Source: Streptomyces sp. ICBB 8177
Lineage (GTDB): Bacteria > Actinomycetota > Actinomycetes > Streptomycetales > Streptomycetaceae
Reading direction: 5' to 3'
NCBI RefSeq assembly: GCF_003144095.1
Contig: NZ_NSKH01000004.1
Span: 1-64,000 of the forward strand
Length of the DNA stretch: 64,000 bases
A model generated the notes under the pieces. The model was given only the letters and a program-made list of their open reading frames with translations. It had not been told where the DNA came from and did not search any database. Position numbers and translations under genes: made by a program. The first letter of the stretch is position 1; the number at the start of each line of letters is the position of its first letter. Positions 50,802-59,136 of this stretch are shown here, piece after piece.

Positions 50802-51804
50802 GGGGACGAGCCCGGGCCGGGGAAGCGTCGCGGTGTGCGGGGAGGCGCTGGTGGACCTCGTCGAGCAGGAACCCGGGACCTTCCGGGCGCTCCCCGGCGG
50901 CAGTCCCGCCAACGTCGCGGTCGGGCTCTCCCGTCTCGACGTGCCCGCCGAACTGCTGGCCAGGCTGTCCGCCGACGGTTTCGGCACCCTGCTGCGGACC
51001 CACCTGGAGGACAACGCAGTCGGCCTTCACCGGGCCGTGGACGCGACGCAGCCGACCACGCTGGCCGTGGTGTCCACCGATCCGCACGGCGTGGCCAGCT
51101 ACGACTTCCGCTACGAGGGCACCGCGGACTGGCAGTGGCAGCCCGGTGAGCTGCCGCGGACCCCGCCGCCCGGTGTCGTCGCCGTCCACACCGGTTCGCT
51201 GGCGCTCACCGTCGAACCCGGTGCCTCGGTGCTCACCGACTGGCTGCGCGCGGTCCGCGACTGGGGCACGGCGACGATCAGCCTCGACCCCAACATCCGG
51301 CCCGGGTTCGACTCCGGTCCGGCGGCGGCGCTCCGCCGGGTGGAACGGCAGGTGGCGTTGGCCGACGTCGTGAAGGTCTCCGAGGAGGACCTCGCCTGGC
51401 TCCTGCCCGGCACGGACCCGGCCGACGTGGCGATGCGGTGGCGCGCGCTGGGGCCGGCCCTGGTGGTCGTCACCCTCGGCGGCACCGGCTGCCTGGCCGT
51501 CGGCCCCGACGACAGGCTGATCCGCCGCCCGGCGGTGCGTGTGGAGGTGGCCGACACCGTGGGCGCGGGCGACGCCTTCACCGCGGGACTGCTCGCCGGA
51601 CTGCACCGGGCCGGAATGCTGGGAGCGCGTGACGGCGGAGCCCTCGACACACTGCGCCCGGATCTGCTGGCCGACCTGCTCGACGAAGCGGGACTGGTCG
51701 CGGCACTGACCTGCGAACGCGCCGGAGCGAACCCGCCGACGCGAGCCGAGGTGCGGACGGCGGCGGTCGCGAGGGAGCGCACCTTCGTGGACTTTCGAAG
51801 ATGA
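50794..51804 (+). CDS. PfkB-family sugar kinase (fructokinase-like)
   Basis: This 336-residue ribokinase-fold kinase starts VAVCGEALVDLVEQEPGTFR and continues ALPGGSPANVAVGLSRLDVP (the substrate-binding GG). The catalytic Asp is in VADTVGAGDAFTAGLLAGL (about 252-270). It most resembles fructokinases and would phosphorylate the ketose made by the dehydrogenase. It overlaps the upstream gene by eight bases. Confidence 0.9.
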   Translation: MAEGTSPGRGSVAVCGEALVDLVEQEPGTFRALPGGSPANVAVGLSRLDVPAELLARLSADGFGTLLRTHLEDNAVGLHRAVDATQPTTLAVVSTDPHGVASYDFRYEGTADWQWQPGELPRTPPPGVVAVHTGSLALTVEPGASVLTDWLRAVRDWGTATISLDPNIRPGFDSGPAAALRRVERQVALADVVKVSEEDLAWLLPGTDPADVAMRWRALGPALVVVTLGGTGCLAVGPDDRLIRRPAVRVEVADTVGAGDAFTAGLLAGLHRAGMLGARDGGALDTLRPDLLADLLDEAGLVAALTCERAGANPPTRAEVRTAAVARERTFVDFRR

Positions 51805-51892
51805 CGCGACATCAATTCGACTGCTCCGTAAGGAAAGTTGTCCCACAGCTCTGTCCCATTCAGCCCGACCCCGAACGAAACGAAGGAACACC

Positions 51893-52891
51893 ATGCGAGC
51901 CGTCATCATCGACAAGCCCGGGCACGTCCGCGTCGGCACCGCGCCGGACCCGGCGCCGGGGGCCGGTGAAGTCGTCGTCGAGGTCGCCGCGTGCGGCGTC
52001 TGCGGCACCGATCTGCACATCCTGGACGGCGAGTTCCCGCCCACCCCGTACCCGATCATTCCCGGCCACGAGTTCGCCGGAACGGTGGTCGCGGTGGGCG
52101 ACGGCGTACGGGACCTCGCCGAGGGGACACGGGTCGCCGTCGACCCGTCGCTGTACTGCGGCCGCTGCGAGTACTGCCGGGTCGGGCGCGGCAACCTGTG
52201 CGGCGACTGGAACGCCACCGGTGACACCGTCAACGGCGCCTTCGCGCAGTACGTCGCCGTGCCCGCCGCCAACGCCTACCGCATCCCGGAGGCGCTGGAC
52301 CCGCGGCAGGCCGCGATGATCGAGCCGCTGTCGTGCGCGGTGCACGGCGTCCACCAGCTCGGTTCCGTACTCGGCCGCAAGGTGCTGGTCGTCGGCGCCG
52401 GCACCATGGGGCTGCTCATCGGCCAGCTCCTGCGCCACGCCGGGGCGGGTGAGGTCGCCGTGGTCGACCGCAGTGACGCGCGACTGCGGCTCGCTGAGAC
52501 CATGGGGCTCTCCCGGACCGCCACCGACGTCGCGGAACTCGGTGCGCGGTTCGACGTCGCCGTGGACGCCACCGGTGTCCCGGCCGCCATCGAGGGCGCG
52601 TTCGACGCGCTGCGCCGCGGCGGCACCCTGCTGGTCTTCGGCGTGGCGGACGCCGCGGCCCGTGTCTCGCTGTCCCCCTTCCGCATCTACAACGACGAGA
52701 TCAAGGTCGTCGGATCGATGGCGGTGCTCAACAGCTACGGTGACGCGGTGGAGTTGATCGCGTCCGGTGCGATCGACACCACGCCGCTGCTGGGCGGTCA
52801 GTTCCCGTTGGAGGGTTTCGGCGACGCCGTCGAGGCGGTGCGCAAGGGGACGGGCCCGGGCACGAAGGTCCACGTCCTGCCCAACGCCTGA
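51893..52891 (+). CDS. Zinc-dependent alcohol/polyol dehydrogenase
   Basis: This 332-residue MDR enzyme has catalytic zinc at ACGVCGTDLHILDGEFPPTP (Cys) and IPGHEFAGTVVAVG (His, Glu), and structural-zinc cysteines in YCGRCEYCRVGRGNLCGDW. The cofactor motif is VLVVGAGTMGLLIGQLLRHA. It is a second polyol dehydrogenase of the operon with a different substrate loop, perhaps for a pentitol or another hexitol. ATG 51893 follows AAGGA. It ends seven bases from the convergent phosphoesterase gene. Confidence 0.88.
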   Translation: MRAVIIDKPGHVRVGTAPDPAPGAGEVVVEVAACGVCGTDLHILDGEFPPTPYPIIPGHEFAGTVVAVGDGVRDLAEGTRVAVDPSLYCGRCEYCRVGRGNLCGDWNATGDTVNGAFAQYVAVPAANAYRIPEALDPRQAAMIEPLSCAVHGVHQLGSVLGRKVLVVGAGTMGLLIGQLLRHAGAGEVAVVDRSDARLRLAETMGLSRTATDVAELGARFDVAVDATGVPAAIEGAFDALRRGGTLLVFGVADAAARVSLSPFRIYNDEIKVVGSMAVLNSYGDAVELIASGAIDTTPLLGGQFPLEGFGDAVEAVRKGTGPGTKVHVLPNA

Positions 52892-52897
52892 CGACGC

Positions 52898-54334
52898 TCA
52901 CAGCGCGGTGAGGCCGGACAGGTCGCGGACCACGGTGTGGTTGCGGTCGCCGATCGTGCCCAGGGTGTAGTGCGGCCAGACGCCGAAGTACTCGGCGCGG
53001 GTGCGCTGGCTCCAGCGGCGGGCCAGGTCGGAGCGGGTCTTGTGGAACGTGACCTGGTACCCGCCGCTGTACACCTTCAGCAGGGTGTAGCCGCCGGGGT
53101 ACTCCTTGGTGGCGGCGACCTCCAGGAACTCCACGGCGTCGCTGCCCTCCATGGTGGTGCGTTTGTTGCGGTGGGTGTGACCGCTGTGGTGGAAGAAGAC
53201 GCCGGAGGTCTGCCGGTAGAGGGCTTCCAGAGCGCGGGCGCTGGGTGCGTCCAGGTCGAAGGAGGGCCCTGCCGCCGTCGTGACCGCCGACTCGTAGGTG
53301 ACCGGGTGGTGACCGAACACCAGAGTGGGGCGGTCCGGTTCGTCGCGCAGCAGGCGCCTCAGGTCCGCGAGTTGACCGGCCTCCAGCGTGCCACCGGCCG
53401 CGTCGAGAGTCGTGGTGTCGAGACCGATGACGCGCAGTCCGCCGACCTGATGTGACGTCAGGGTCTGTCTGCGGTACGGGAAGACGTCGCCCCAGCAGTC
53501 GTGGTGGTCGGGCGCGCCGGCCACCGGAGTGCAGCCCGCGTAGTCGGCGCCGGTGTGGGGGCGGTCGTGGTTGCCGCGCGCCACGAAGTAGTCGCTCCCC
53601 AGTTTCCCCCACCCGTCGAGGAGTTGCCGTACCCGGCCGACGTCCCGGGGCTCGGCCTCCGAGGTCAGGTCACCGGCGACCAGCAGGACGTCGGCCCCGC
53701 GGTCGGCGGCGCGCAGGTCGGACAGCATGGCGTCCAGCATGACCTCGGGGTACGCCGGCAGGCCCGGGTCCTGCTGGAAGGACGGCGGCCAGTTGCCGGT
53801 GATGATGCCGCTGGTCTGCTCACCGACATGGAGGTCGTTGGAGAGCGCGAGGGTGAACAGGTGGCGACCGGGTGGCGGGACGAGCGTCGTGAAGACGCCC
53901 GGCGCGTCCAGCGAGCCCGCGCTTCCGGGGAACTGGAGGCTCGACTGCTGGGCGGCCTGCCCCGCGGACCGCGCGATGAAGGCATAGGTACGGCCCGGTT
54001 CCAGGCCGCCCACTTCCGCGTAGTGGTAGGCGGTGGCGGACGTGTCGTGGCAGACCGTCTTCATGGTCGCCGGATTGCCGGGGTCGCCGAGCAGCACCTC
54101 GGTGTCGGTGGCCACGGGCGCGGGGGCGCCGTACCGGTCCACGGCGGTCCGTGATCCGGTGTACCAGGTCAGGGTGATGGAGGTGTCGGTGACGGTCACC
54201 ACGTCGAGGTCGGTGACCAGCAGGTCGGCCGGGGCGGCCGCTGCGGCCGGGGCGGCGTCGGCGAGGGCGAGCGGCGCGGCGGCGAGACCGGCCCACAGCA
54301 GGGCCTGCCGGCGGGAGGGGGAGCAGCAGTCCAT
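52898..54334 (-). CDS. Secreted calcineurin-like metallophosphoesterase
   Basis: This 478-residue protein has a twin-arginine-type signal (SRRQALLWAGLAAAPLALA). A fibronectin-like N-terminal domain (about 35-150) is followed by the phosphoesterase fold with the metal motifs LALSNDLHVGE, LLVAGDLTSEAEP, YFVARGNHDRP, LVFGHHPVTYES and FFHHSGHTHRNK. These bind two metals and cleave a phosphate ester outside the cell. The substrate is unknown. It is convergent with the second dehydrogenase. Confidence 0.9.
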   Translation of the reverse strand: MDCCSPSRRQALLWAGLAAAPLALADAAPAAAAAPADLLVTDLDVVTVTDTSITLTWYTGSRTAVDRYGAPAPVATDTEVLLGDPGNPATMKTVCHDTSATAYHYAEVGGLEPGRTYAFIARSAGQAAQQSSLQFPGSAGSLDAPGVFTTLVPPPGRHLFTLALSNDLHVGEQTSGIITGNWPPSFQQDPGLPAYPEVMLDAMLSDLRAADRGADVLLVAGDLTSEAEPRDVGRVRQLLDGWGKLGSDYFVARGNHDRPHTGADYAGCTPVAGAPDHHDCWGDVFPYRRQTLTSHQVGGLRVIGLDTTTLDAAGGTLEAGQLADLRRLLRDEPDRPTLVFGHHPVTYESAVTTAAGPSFDLDAPSARALEALYRQTSGVFFHHSGHTHRNKRTTMEGSDAVEFLEVAATKEYPGGYTLLKVYSGGYQVTFHKTRSDLARRWSQRTRAEYFGVWPHYTLGTIGDRNHTVVRDLSGLTAL

Positions 54335-54464
54335 GCCCGGAGTATCGCCCCGCGCGGTGAACCCCGGGGTGTGGCGAACCGGCCGATGTGTGGCGCTCCC
54401 TCGACGCTGTGGAGCCCCCGTCCGCCGCGGTGGCGTGTCCTCGGCCCGCGCCGCCGTCCCGTCG

Positions 54465-55637
54465 TCAGCCCGGTACGCCCGCTTCCCGCGGCGACCGGTC
54501 GCCGGGGGGCGCTTGAGTGCGCGGGTCGAAGGCGCGGATCGCCACCGCCGCCACGTCGTCGTCCAGCCCGGTCGCGCTGTAGCGGATCAGGTCCTCGTGG
54601 AGCCGCGCCAGGACGCGTCCCGGGGGGACCGCCGTCCAGGACCGGGCTCGATCGGGCAGGGGGTAGAAGTCGCCGGACCGGTCCCGCGTCTCGCTCACTC
54701 CGTCGGTGTAGAGCAACAGCTGGTCACCGGCGCGCAGTTCGGTGGTGTCGACGTGGTAGCCGATGCCCGCGACCGCGCCGAGGAGCAGGGGCGGTGAGGG
54801 CAGGGTGGGTTCCAGCACGCGCACCTGGCCGTCGCGCAACAGCAGCGCCTCGGGGTGACCGCAACTGACCAGGCGGGCCACCGGCTCGTCGTCGGCGACC
54901 TCCACCAGCAGGGCTGTGGCGAACCGCTCGGCGTCGTCCGGGTCCGGTTGCAGGCCCGAGTACCGCACGGCGCTGGTCTCCAGCCGTCCCGCCAGCTCCA
55001 CGAGGTCGGGCGCGTCGTAGGCGGCCTCGCGGAACGACGCGGTCAGCGTCGCGGCGGCACCCATGGCACGCAGCCCTTTGCCCCGCACGTCACCGATCAG
55101 CGCCCTGACGCCGTACGGCGTGTGCAGTACCTCGTAGAAGTCGCCGCCGACCCGGGCCTGCGCGGCCGCGGCGACGTAGAGGGTGGCGATCTCGACCCTC
55201 CCGAGACGTTCCGGGATGCGCCGCAGCACCACGCTCTGCGCCGCGTCGGCCACCGCCGTGAGTTCCGCGACCAGTCGTTCGTTGCGCAGCCGCGCCGCGC
55301 AGCCGTACGCGGCCGCCAACGTGACAATGGCGGTCACCGCGAGGGTGAACAGCCGCGGTGCGGTGCCGAGCGTTCCCTTCGCCAGCGCGAGGCCGATCTC
55401 CGCGACGACGGCGCATCCGCCGATCGCCAGGGTCCCCGACACCGGCCACACGACCGCCGCGAGGGCGGGGGCGGCGGACAGGAAGCGCTGGAACTGGTAC
55501 GGCGGCGGGGTGACGGCGTCGAGCACGGTGCCGACGACGATGACGGCCACCGGGGACCACAGGGAGAACCACCCCGTCCCCGGCCGTTCACGTCCGGAGC
55601 CCGCCTCGCGCCGCGTGGACCGGTCCCAGGTGATCAC
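54465..55637 (-). CDS. SpoIIE/PP2C-type protein phosphatase with membrane domain
   Basis: This 390-residue protein has four hydrophobic segments in the first 110 residues (SPVAVIVVGTVLDAVTPPPY, VSGTLAIGGCAVVAEIGLAL, LFTLAVTAIVTLAAAYGCAA). A short linker and a PP2C-like domain follow, with ARVGGDFYEVLHTPYGVRAL and IGDVRGKGLRAMG (metal Asp), GHPEALLLRDGQV, LLLYTDGVSETRDRSGDFYP and GLDDDVAAVAIRA. It should dephosphorylate an anti-sigma antagonist in partner-switching control. GTG 55637 follows GAAAG. Confidence 0.9.
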   Translation of the reverse strand: MITWDRSTRREAGSGRERPGTGWFSLWSPVAVIVVGTVLDAVTPPPYQFQRFLSAAPALAAVVWPVSGTLAIGGCAVVAEIGLALAKGTLGTAPRLFTLAVTAIVTLAAAYGCAARLRNERLVAELTAVADAAQSVVLRRIPERLGRVEIATLYVAAAAQARVGGDFYEVLHTPYGVRALIGDVRGKGLRAMGAAATLTASFREAAYDAPDLVELAGRLETSAVRYSGLQPDPDDAERFATALLVEVADDEPVARLVSCGHPEALLLRDGQVRVLEPTLPSPPLLLGAVAGIGYHVDTTELRAGDQLLLYTDGVSETRDRSGDFYPLPDRARSWTAVPPGRVLARLHEDLIRYSATGLDDDVAAVAIRAFDPRTQAPPGDRSPREAGVPG

Positions 55638-56233
55638 CTTTCAGGACGTTAGGCGCGATCACCCGAATATCCAAGCAGCGGTGGCCCGACGAGGGCCTCG
55701 CCGGGGACGTTCACCCGGATGGCGTTCCGGGCCCGCGGCATCGGGGAAGCCGGCCGGGGGAGGCGGCCGGAGAAGGGCACGGTGCCCGGGCAAGCCGTAC
55801 GCGTGGTGTGGTTGACGCGACCAGGAGCGGGATCGTCCACGTGATCGAGGCCGAGAGCGTCACCGGCACCGGCTGACCCGTCAGAGGACGACTGCCGGGC
55901 CCCGGCGTCCTTCCGTCGCGCGATGGAAGGGCCCGGGGCCGGGACCCCACTTTCCGGCGCCCTGCCCTGATGCCCGGCCCCAGGCCCTTCCGTCCCGCCA
56001 TTCCACCTCACCTACCGGGCACTCCGCCGCCTCTTGACGCTTCCTCTATGCGCGACATCGCCGCCTTGACGATTCCTTGGCACTGAAGAGGGGCGTCCGT
56101 TTCGAGGCGGAAGCCTCATCTGTCCCACACGTACGGAATACATGGAAACGGCTGACACGCGCCATCCCGGATGGGACGGTGGAGCCCGCCGTCCGCGACC
56201 GCGCGGCACGGCGGCTCGGGACGAGGGGGAACC
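55638..56233. other. Divergent intergenic region with a large hairpin
   Basis: No gene is recognised in these 596 bases. The hairpin at 55895-55943 is the main structure. Confidence 0.45.
55895..55943. repeat. Large imperfect inverted repeat
   Basis: CCGGGCCCCGGCGTCCTTCC and the complement of GGAAGGGCCCGGGGCCGG pair over nearly their whole length around a 10-base loop. Its position between divergent genes makes a simple terminator role less obvious. Confidence 0.5.
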
Positions 56234-56830
56234 ATGCCCAAGGGGACGTACGCCAAGGACGCGGCGGAGGCCGAGGAGGACCTGACGGCCTACTGCGAGG
56301 CGAGCAGGTTCGACCGCGAGTGGATAGGTGACGAACGGTGGGCCACCACCGTCCGCATCGCGTGTGATCGCAAGTACGGGTACGACGAGGCGTACCGCGC
56401 CATCGACGCGGACCAGGTGGAACTGCTCACCGAGGCCGCCAGGGCCAAGCGCAAGAAGACGCTGGACGGCGACGAGGACGGCCTGCTCTCGCTGGTGGAG
56501 CAGGCCGGGGAGCTCTCGAAGACGCTGGTGCCGGACATCCTCCAGCAGTGCGCCGACGCGTACGTGGGAGGCCAGCGGGTCAACCTCGGCCTGTCGAAGG
56601 CGATGACGAACGCCAAGTACGCCCAGTTGCGCAGGGACTGGGACGTGGCGGGCGAGTACGCCACCGGCGACGGTGTGTTCACCAACTTCCACAGCTTCGC
56701 ACCGCAGGACAAGAAGAAGGCGGGCAAGGGCACCGTGGGCGCCACGATGGCGGTCCGTGGTGTCCAGGGGAACCTGCTCGTGAAGATCGCCGGCCGGACG
56801 TTCAACATGCACGTGGACATCTCGGACTAG
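56234..56830 (+). CDS. Conserved hypothetical protein
   Basis: I do not recognise this 198-residue protein. It is charged and soluble, with KDAAEAEEDLTAYCEASRFD at the N-terminus, RAKRKKTLDGDEDGLLSLVE in the middle and a beta-rich end, GATMAVRGVQGNLLVKIAGR. ATG 56234 has AGGGGGA upstream. The coding frame and start are well supported although the family is unknown. Confidence 0.65.
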   Translation: MPKGTYAKDAAEAEEDLTAYCEASRFDREWIGDERWATTVRIACDRKYGYDEAYRAIDADQVELLTEAARAKRKKTLDGDEDGLLSLVEQAGELSKTLVPDILQQCADAYVGGQRVNLGLSKAMTNAKYAQLRRDWDVAGEYATGDGVFTNFHSFAPQDKKKAGKGTVGATMAVRGVQGNLLVKIAGRTFNMHVDISD

Positions 56831-56909
56831 GGTCTGCCCGCCGGATCGGCGTGCCGCCCGGCGGAGCCGCCCCGGCCCTTCCCGATCACGGGTGTTAGCG
56901 TCCTTGCGC

Positions 56910-57305
56910 ATGGACGACGACAGCGTGTACGTGGGGAACGCGGGCGTGGACGCGCCACTGGACCGGGGCTGGCTGCTGGGGCACTTCAAGGAGGCGGGCG
57001 ACCCCCGGCACAGCGAGGCGGTCGAGATCAAGTGGGGCATCCACCCGCCCGGCGACACGAGGGCCGAATGGGTGCGGGGCGAGCGCCGCACCGCACTCCT
57101 GGTCCTGATCAGCGGCCGCTTCCGCGTCGAACTGCCCGGCCGCAGCGTGCTGTTGTCCCGTCAGGGCGACTACGTCGTCTGGGGACGCGGGGTGGACCAC
57201 TCCTGGGTCGCGGAGGAGGAGTCGGTCGTGCTGACCGTACGCTGGCCGTCCGTACCGGGGTACGCGGTCGCGGAGCCGCAGGAGCCGGTGACTTCACAGG
57301 CGTGA
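56910..57305 (+). CDS. Cupin-fold protein
   Basis: This 131-residue protein has a beta-barrel pattern: EIKWGIHPPGDTRAEWVRGE, TALLVLISGRFRVELPGRSV, SRQGDYVVWGRGVDHSWVAE. The DYVVWGRGVDHSW segment resembles the second cupin motif with its His. A first motif with the usual 'HxH' is not present, so metal binding is uncertain. ATG 56910 is at the natural domain start. Confidence 0.7.
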   Translation: MDDDSVYVGNAGVDAPLDRGWLLGHFKEAGDPRHSEAVEIKWGIHPPGDTRAEWVRGERRTALLVLISGRFRVELPGRSVLLSRQGDYVVWGRGVDHSWVAEEESVVLTVRWPSVPGYAVAEPQEPVTSQA

Positions 57306-57322
57306 GCGAGGAGGGCTGCTTG

Positions 57323-57342
57323 CGGGCGGCCCCTCCCGCCCG
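57323..57342. terminator. Hairpin between convergent cupin and XRE-cupin genes
   Basis: CGGGCGG (57323-57329) pairs with CCGCCCG (57336-57342) around a six-base loop. It lies in the 62-base gap between the two convergent genes, so it may terminate both. Confidence 0.5.
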
Positions 57343-57367
57343 TGCCGTGCCCCCGGGCAGCGCCGGG

Positions 57368-57940
57368 TCAGCGGTGGGGGTCGGCGGCGACCTCCACGTG
57401 GTCACCGATGGCGACCAGCAGCAGGCGGGTACCGGCCTCCAACGCCCTCCAGCTGTGCGGCACTCCGCCCGCCACGTACAGGGTGTCGCCCCGCCCCAGC
57501 CGGTGCGCGGCACCTTCCGCCCGCACTTCCACCGCGCCGTCGGCCACATAGAGGATCTCGTCGTTGCGGTGCTCGAAGACGCGGTCCGTATCGTGTGGCC
57601 CGCTGAACTCCAGTGCGTGCAGGGCGTGGTGGCCGCGCACCAGCGGACGCACCCGGGCCTCGCCGGTTCCGGTGAGGCCCGGGTCGTCGTCGGCGCGCAC
57701 CACGTCGACGCTCCGCACCTCCTGCGCGGCGGCCAGCAGCTGCACCGCGGTGGTGCCGAGCGCGTCGGCGATCGACTGGAGGGATCGCATGCTCGGACGC
57801 GCGCGGCCGTTCTCCACCTGGCTGAGGAAGGGCACGGACAGGGCGGCCCGGCGTGCCACCTCCGCCAACGTGAGGTCCAGGGCCCTGCGTCTGCGCCGGA
57901 TGCCGTCACCGAGCCGCGGCGCCATCGCGTCGTCCGTCAC
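57368..57940 (-). CDS. XRE-family regulator with cupin sensor domain
   Basis: This 190-residue protein has an XRE helix-turn-helix at about residues 12-68 (LDLTLAEVARRAALSVPFLS) and a C-terminal cupin_2 domain at about 105-185 (EILYVADGAVEVRAEGAAHR, RLGRGDTLYVAGGVPHSW). The layout matches SutR/PuuR-like regulators that sense a small metabolite in the cupin. GTG 57940 is the first start before the HTH. Confidence 0.9.
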   Translation of the reverse strand: MTDDAMAPRLGDGIRRRRRALDLTLAEVARRAALSVPFLSQVENGRARPSMRSLQSIADALGTTAVQLLAAAQEVRSVDVVRADDDPGLTGTGEARVRPLVRGHHALHALEFSGPHDTDRVFEHRNDEILYVADGAVEVRAEGAAHRLGRGDTLYVAGGVPHSWRALEAGTRLLLVAIGDHVEVAADPHR

Positions 57941-58257
57941 CTTTCCACCCTCTCCTCAGCCCACCACACCGCCCCGGCCGGCCGGCGCCCCGGCCAGCCT
58001 ACGCATCGTTTCGTGGGGCCCTTCGTTCCGCTCACCTGGCCGGGTGACGTCCACTTCGGGCCGCGGCGTGTGACAGGTGTGAACTCGACACCGCCGATCC
58101 GCCTCCTCCCCACCCCCTGCGAAACGTACGCACTTTCGGGTTCCGTGGCATCGCGGTCCGGCTCCCGGCTCACAAAAATGCCGCCGGGCCGGTAGTCTCC
58201 TTGCCGACCGCAGGGACGCATGCCGCGCCCGCGTGGGGGGAACTTGGGGGCCAAGGA
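57941..58257. other. Intergenic promoter region between divergent regulators
   Basis: No gene is recognised in these 317 bases. An in-frame TTG at 58201 could extend the next gene into it. Confidence 0.4.
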
Positions 58258-59136
58258 GTGGCACGCTGGAGAGCGCTGCCCGCACAGCTCGACCCGCTGG
58301 TCGTCCAGCTGGTCAGCGAGCTGCGGAGACTGAAGGACCAAAGCGGCCTGAGCCTGGCGCAGTTCGCCTCGCGGACCGGCTACAGCGCGTCGTCATGGGA
58401 ACGGTACCTCGGCGGCCGCGCGCTCGCGCCACGCGCGGCGGTGGACGCCGCGGCCCGCGCCACCAAGGCGGACACGGAGCGCCTGCTCGCCCTCCACCGG
58501 GTCGCCGCCGAGGCGTGGCAGCGTGACTCCACGGAGGGGTCGGCGCGGCAGGCCGACGCGGCGGGGGCCGGGGGCACGGCGGAGGCCGAGGAGACGGAAA
58601 CGGCGGAGGCGGGAGGTCCGGATCACGAGGCCGGGGCCCACGCCACGGGCGCCGCGCCGGTGCCCGTCCCCGCGTCCGACGACGACGGCACGCACGAACC
58701 GCCCGAACCACACCGCACCGGGCGGAAGCCCGGATTCTGGCGGCAGGCCCTGATCGTGGTCGTGTCCGCCGCGGTCGGCGCCGGCGTGACGCTGCTCGCC
58801 GTCGAGCCGGGCCGGGCAGCGTCGGACAGCACGACCGCGCACGCGGCGGCGGCCGTTCCCAAGCCGGTCGCCTACGCCTGCACCTACACCCGCAAGAACG
58901 GATCGTGGTACGCGGGGAACAGCACGACCAGCACCCAGCAGCTGGAGGTCGACATGACCGGCCCCGCCGTCGCCGAGTTGCAGTGCCTCCTGCAACGCGC
59001 GGGCATCACGCCCGGCGGAATCGACGGTTCCTTCGGGCCGTTGACGGAGAGCGCGGTGATCCGGGCGCAGAAGCAGTACCACCTGGACGTGGACGGTCAG
59101 GTGGGTCCGCGGACGTGGGCGGCGCTGCGGGGATGA
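58258..59136 (+). CDS. HTH protein with membrane anchor and peptidoglycan-binding domain
   Basis: This 292-residue protein has a cytoplasmic helix-turn-helix (SLAQFASRTGYSASSWERYL, about 31-50) and an acidic linker. One membrane segment follows (ALIVVVSAAVGAGVTLLAVE, about 165-184), then an extracytoplasmic peptidoglycan-binding domain (AELQCLLQRAGITPGGIDGS, FGPLTESAVIRAQKQYHLDV). This would place a DNA-binding domain inside and a cell-wall sensor outside. The start is GTG 58258 or TTG 58201. It overlaps the next gene by four bases. Confidence 0.85.
   Translation: MARWRALPAQLDPLVVQLVSELRRLKDQSGLSLAQFASRTGYSASSWERYLGGRALAPRAAVDAAARATKADTERLLALHRVAAEAWQRDSTEGSARQADAAGAGGTAEAEETETAEAGGPDHEAGAHATGAAPVPVPASDDDGTHEPPEPHRTGRKPGFWRQALIVVVSAAVGAGVTLLAVEPGRAASDSTTAHAAAAVPKPVAYACTYTRKNGSWYAGNSTTSTQQLEVDMTGPAVAELQCLLQRAGITPGGIDGSFGPLTESAVIRAQKQYHLDVDGQVGPRTWAALRG

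Noticed and set aside
48720-51014. 764-codon minus-strand frame
   Set aside because: It is antisense to permease 2, the dehydrogenase and the kinase. It is His/Arg-rich shadow sequence.
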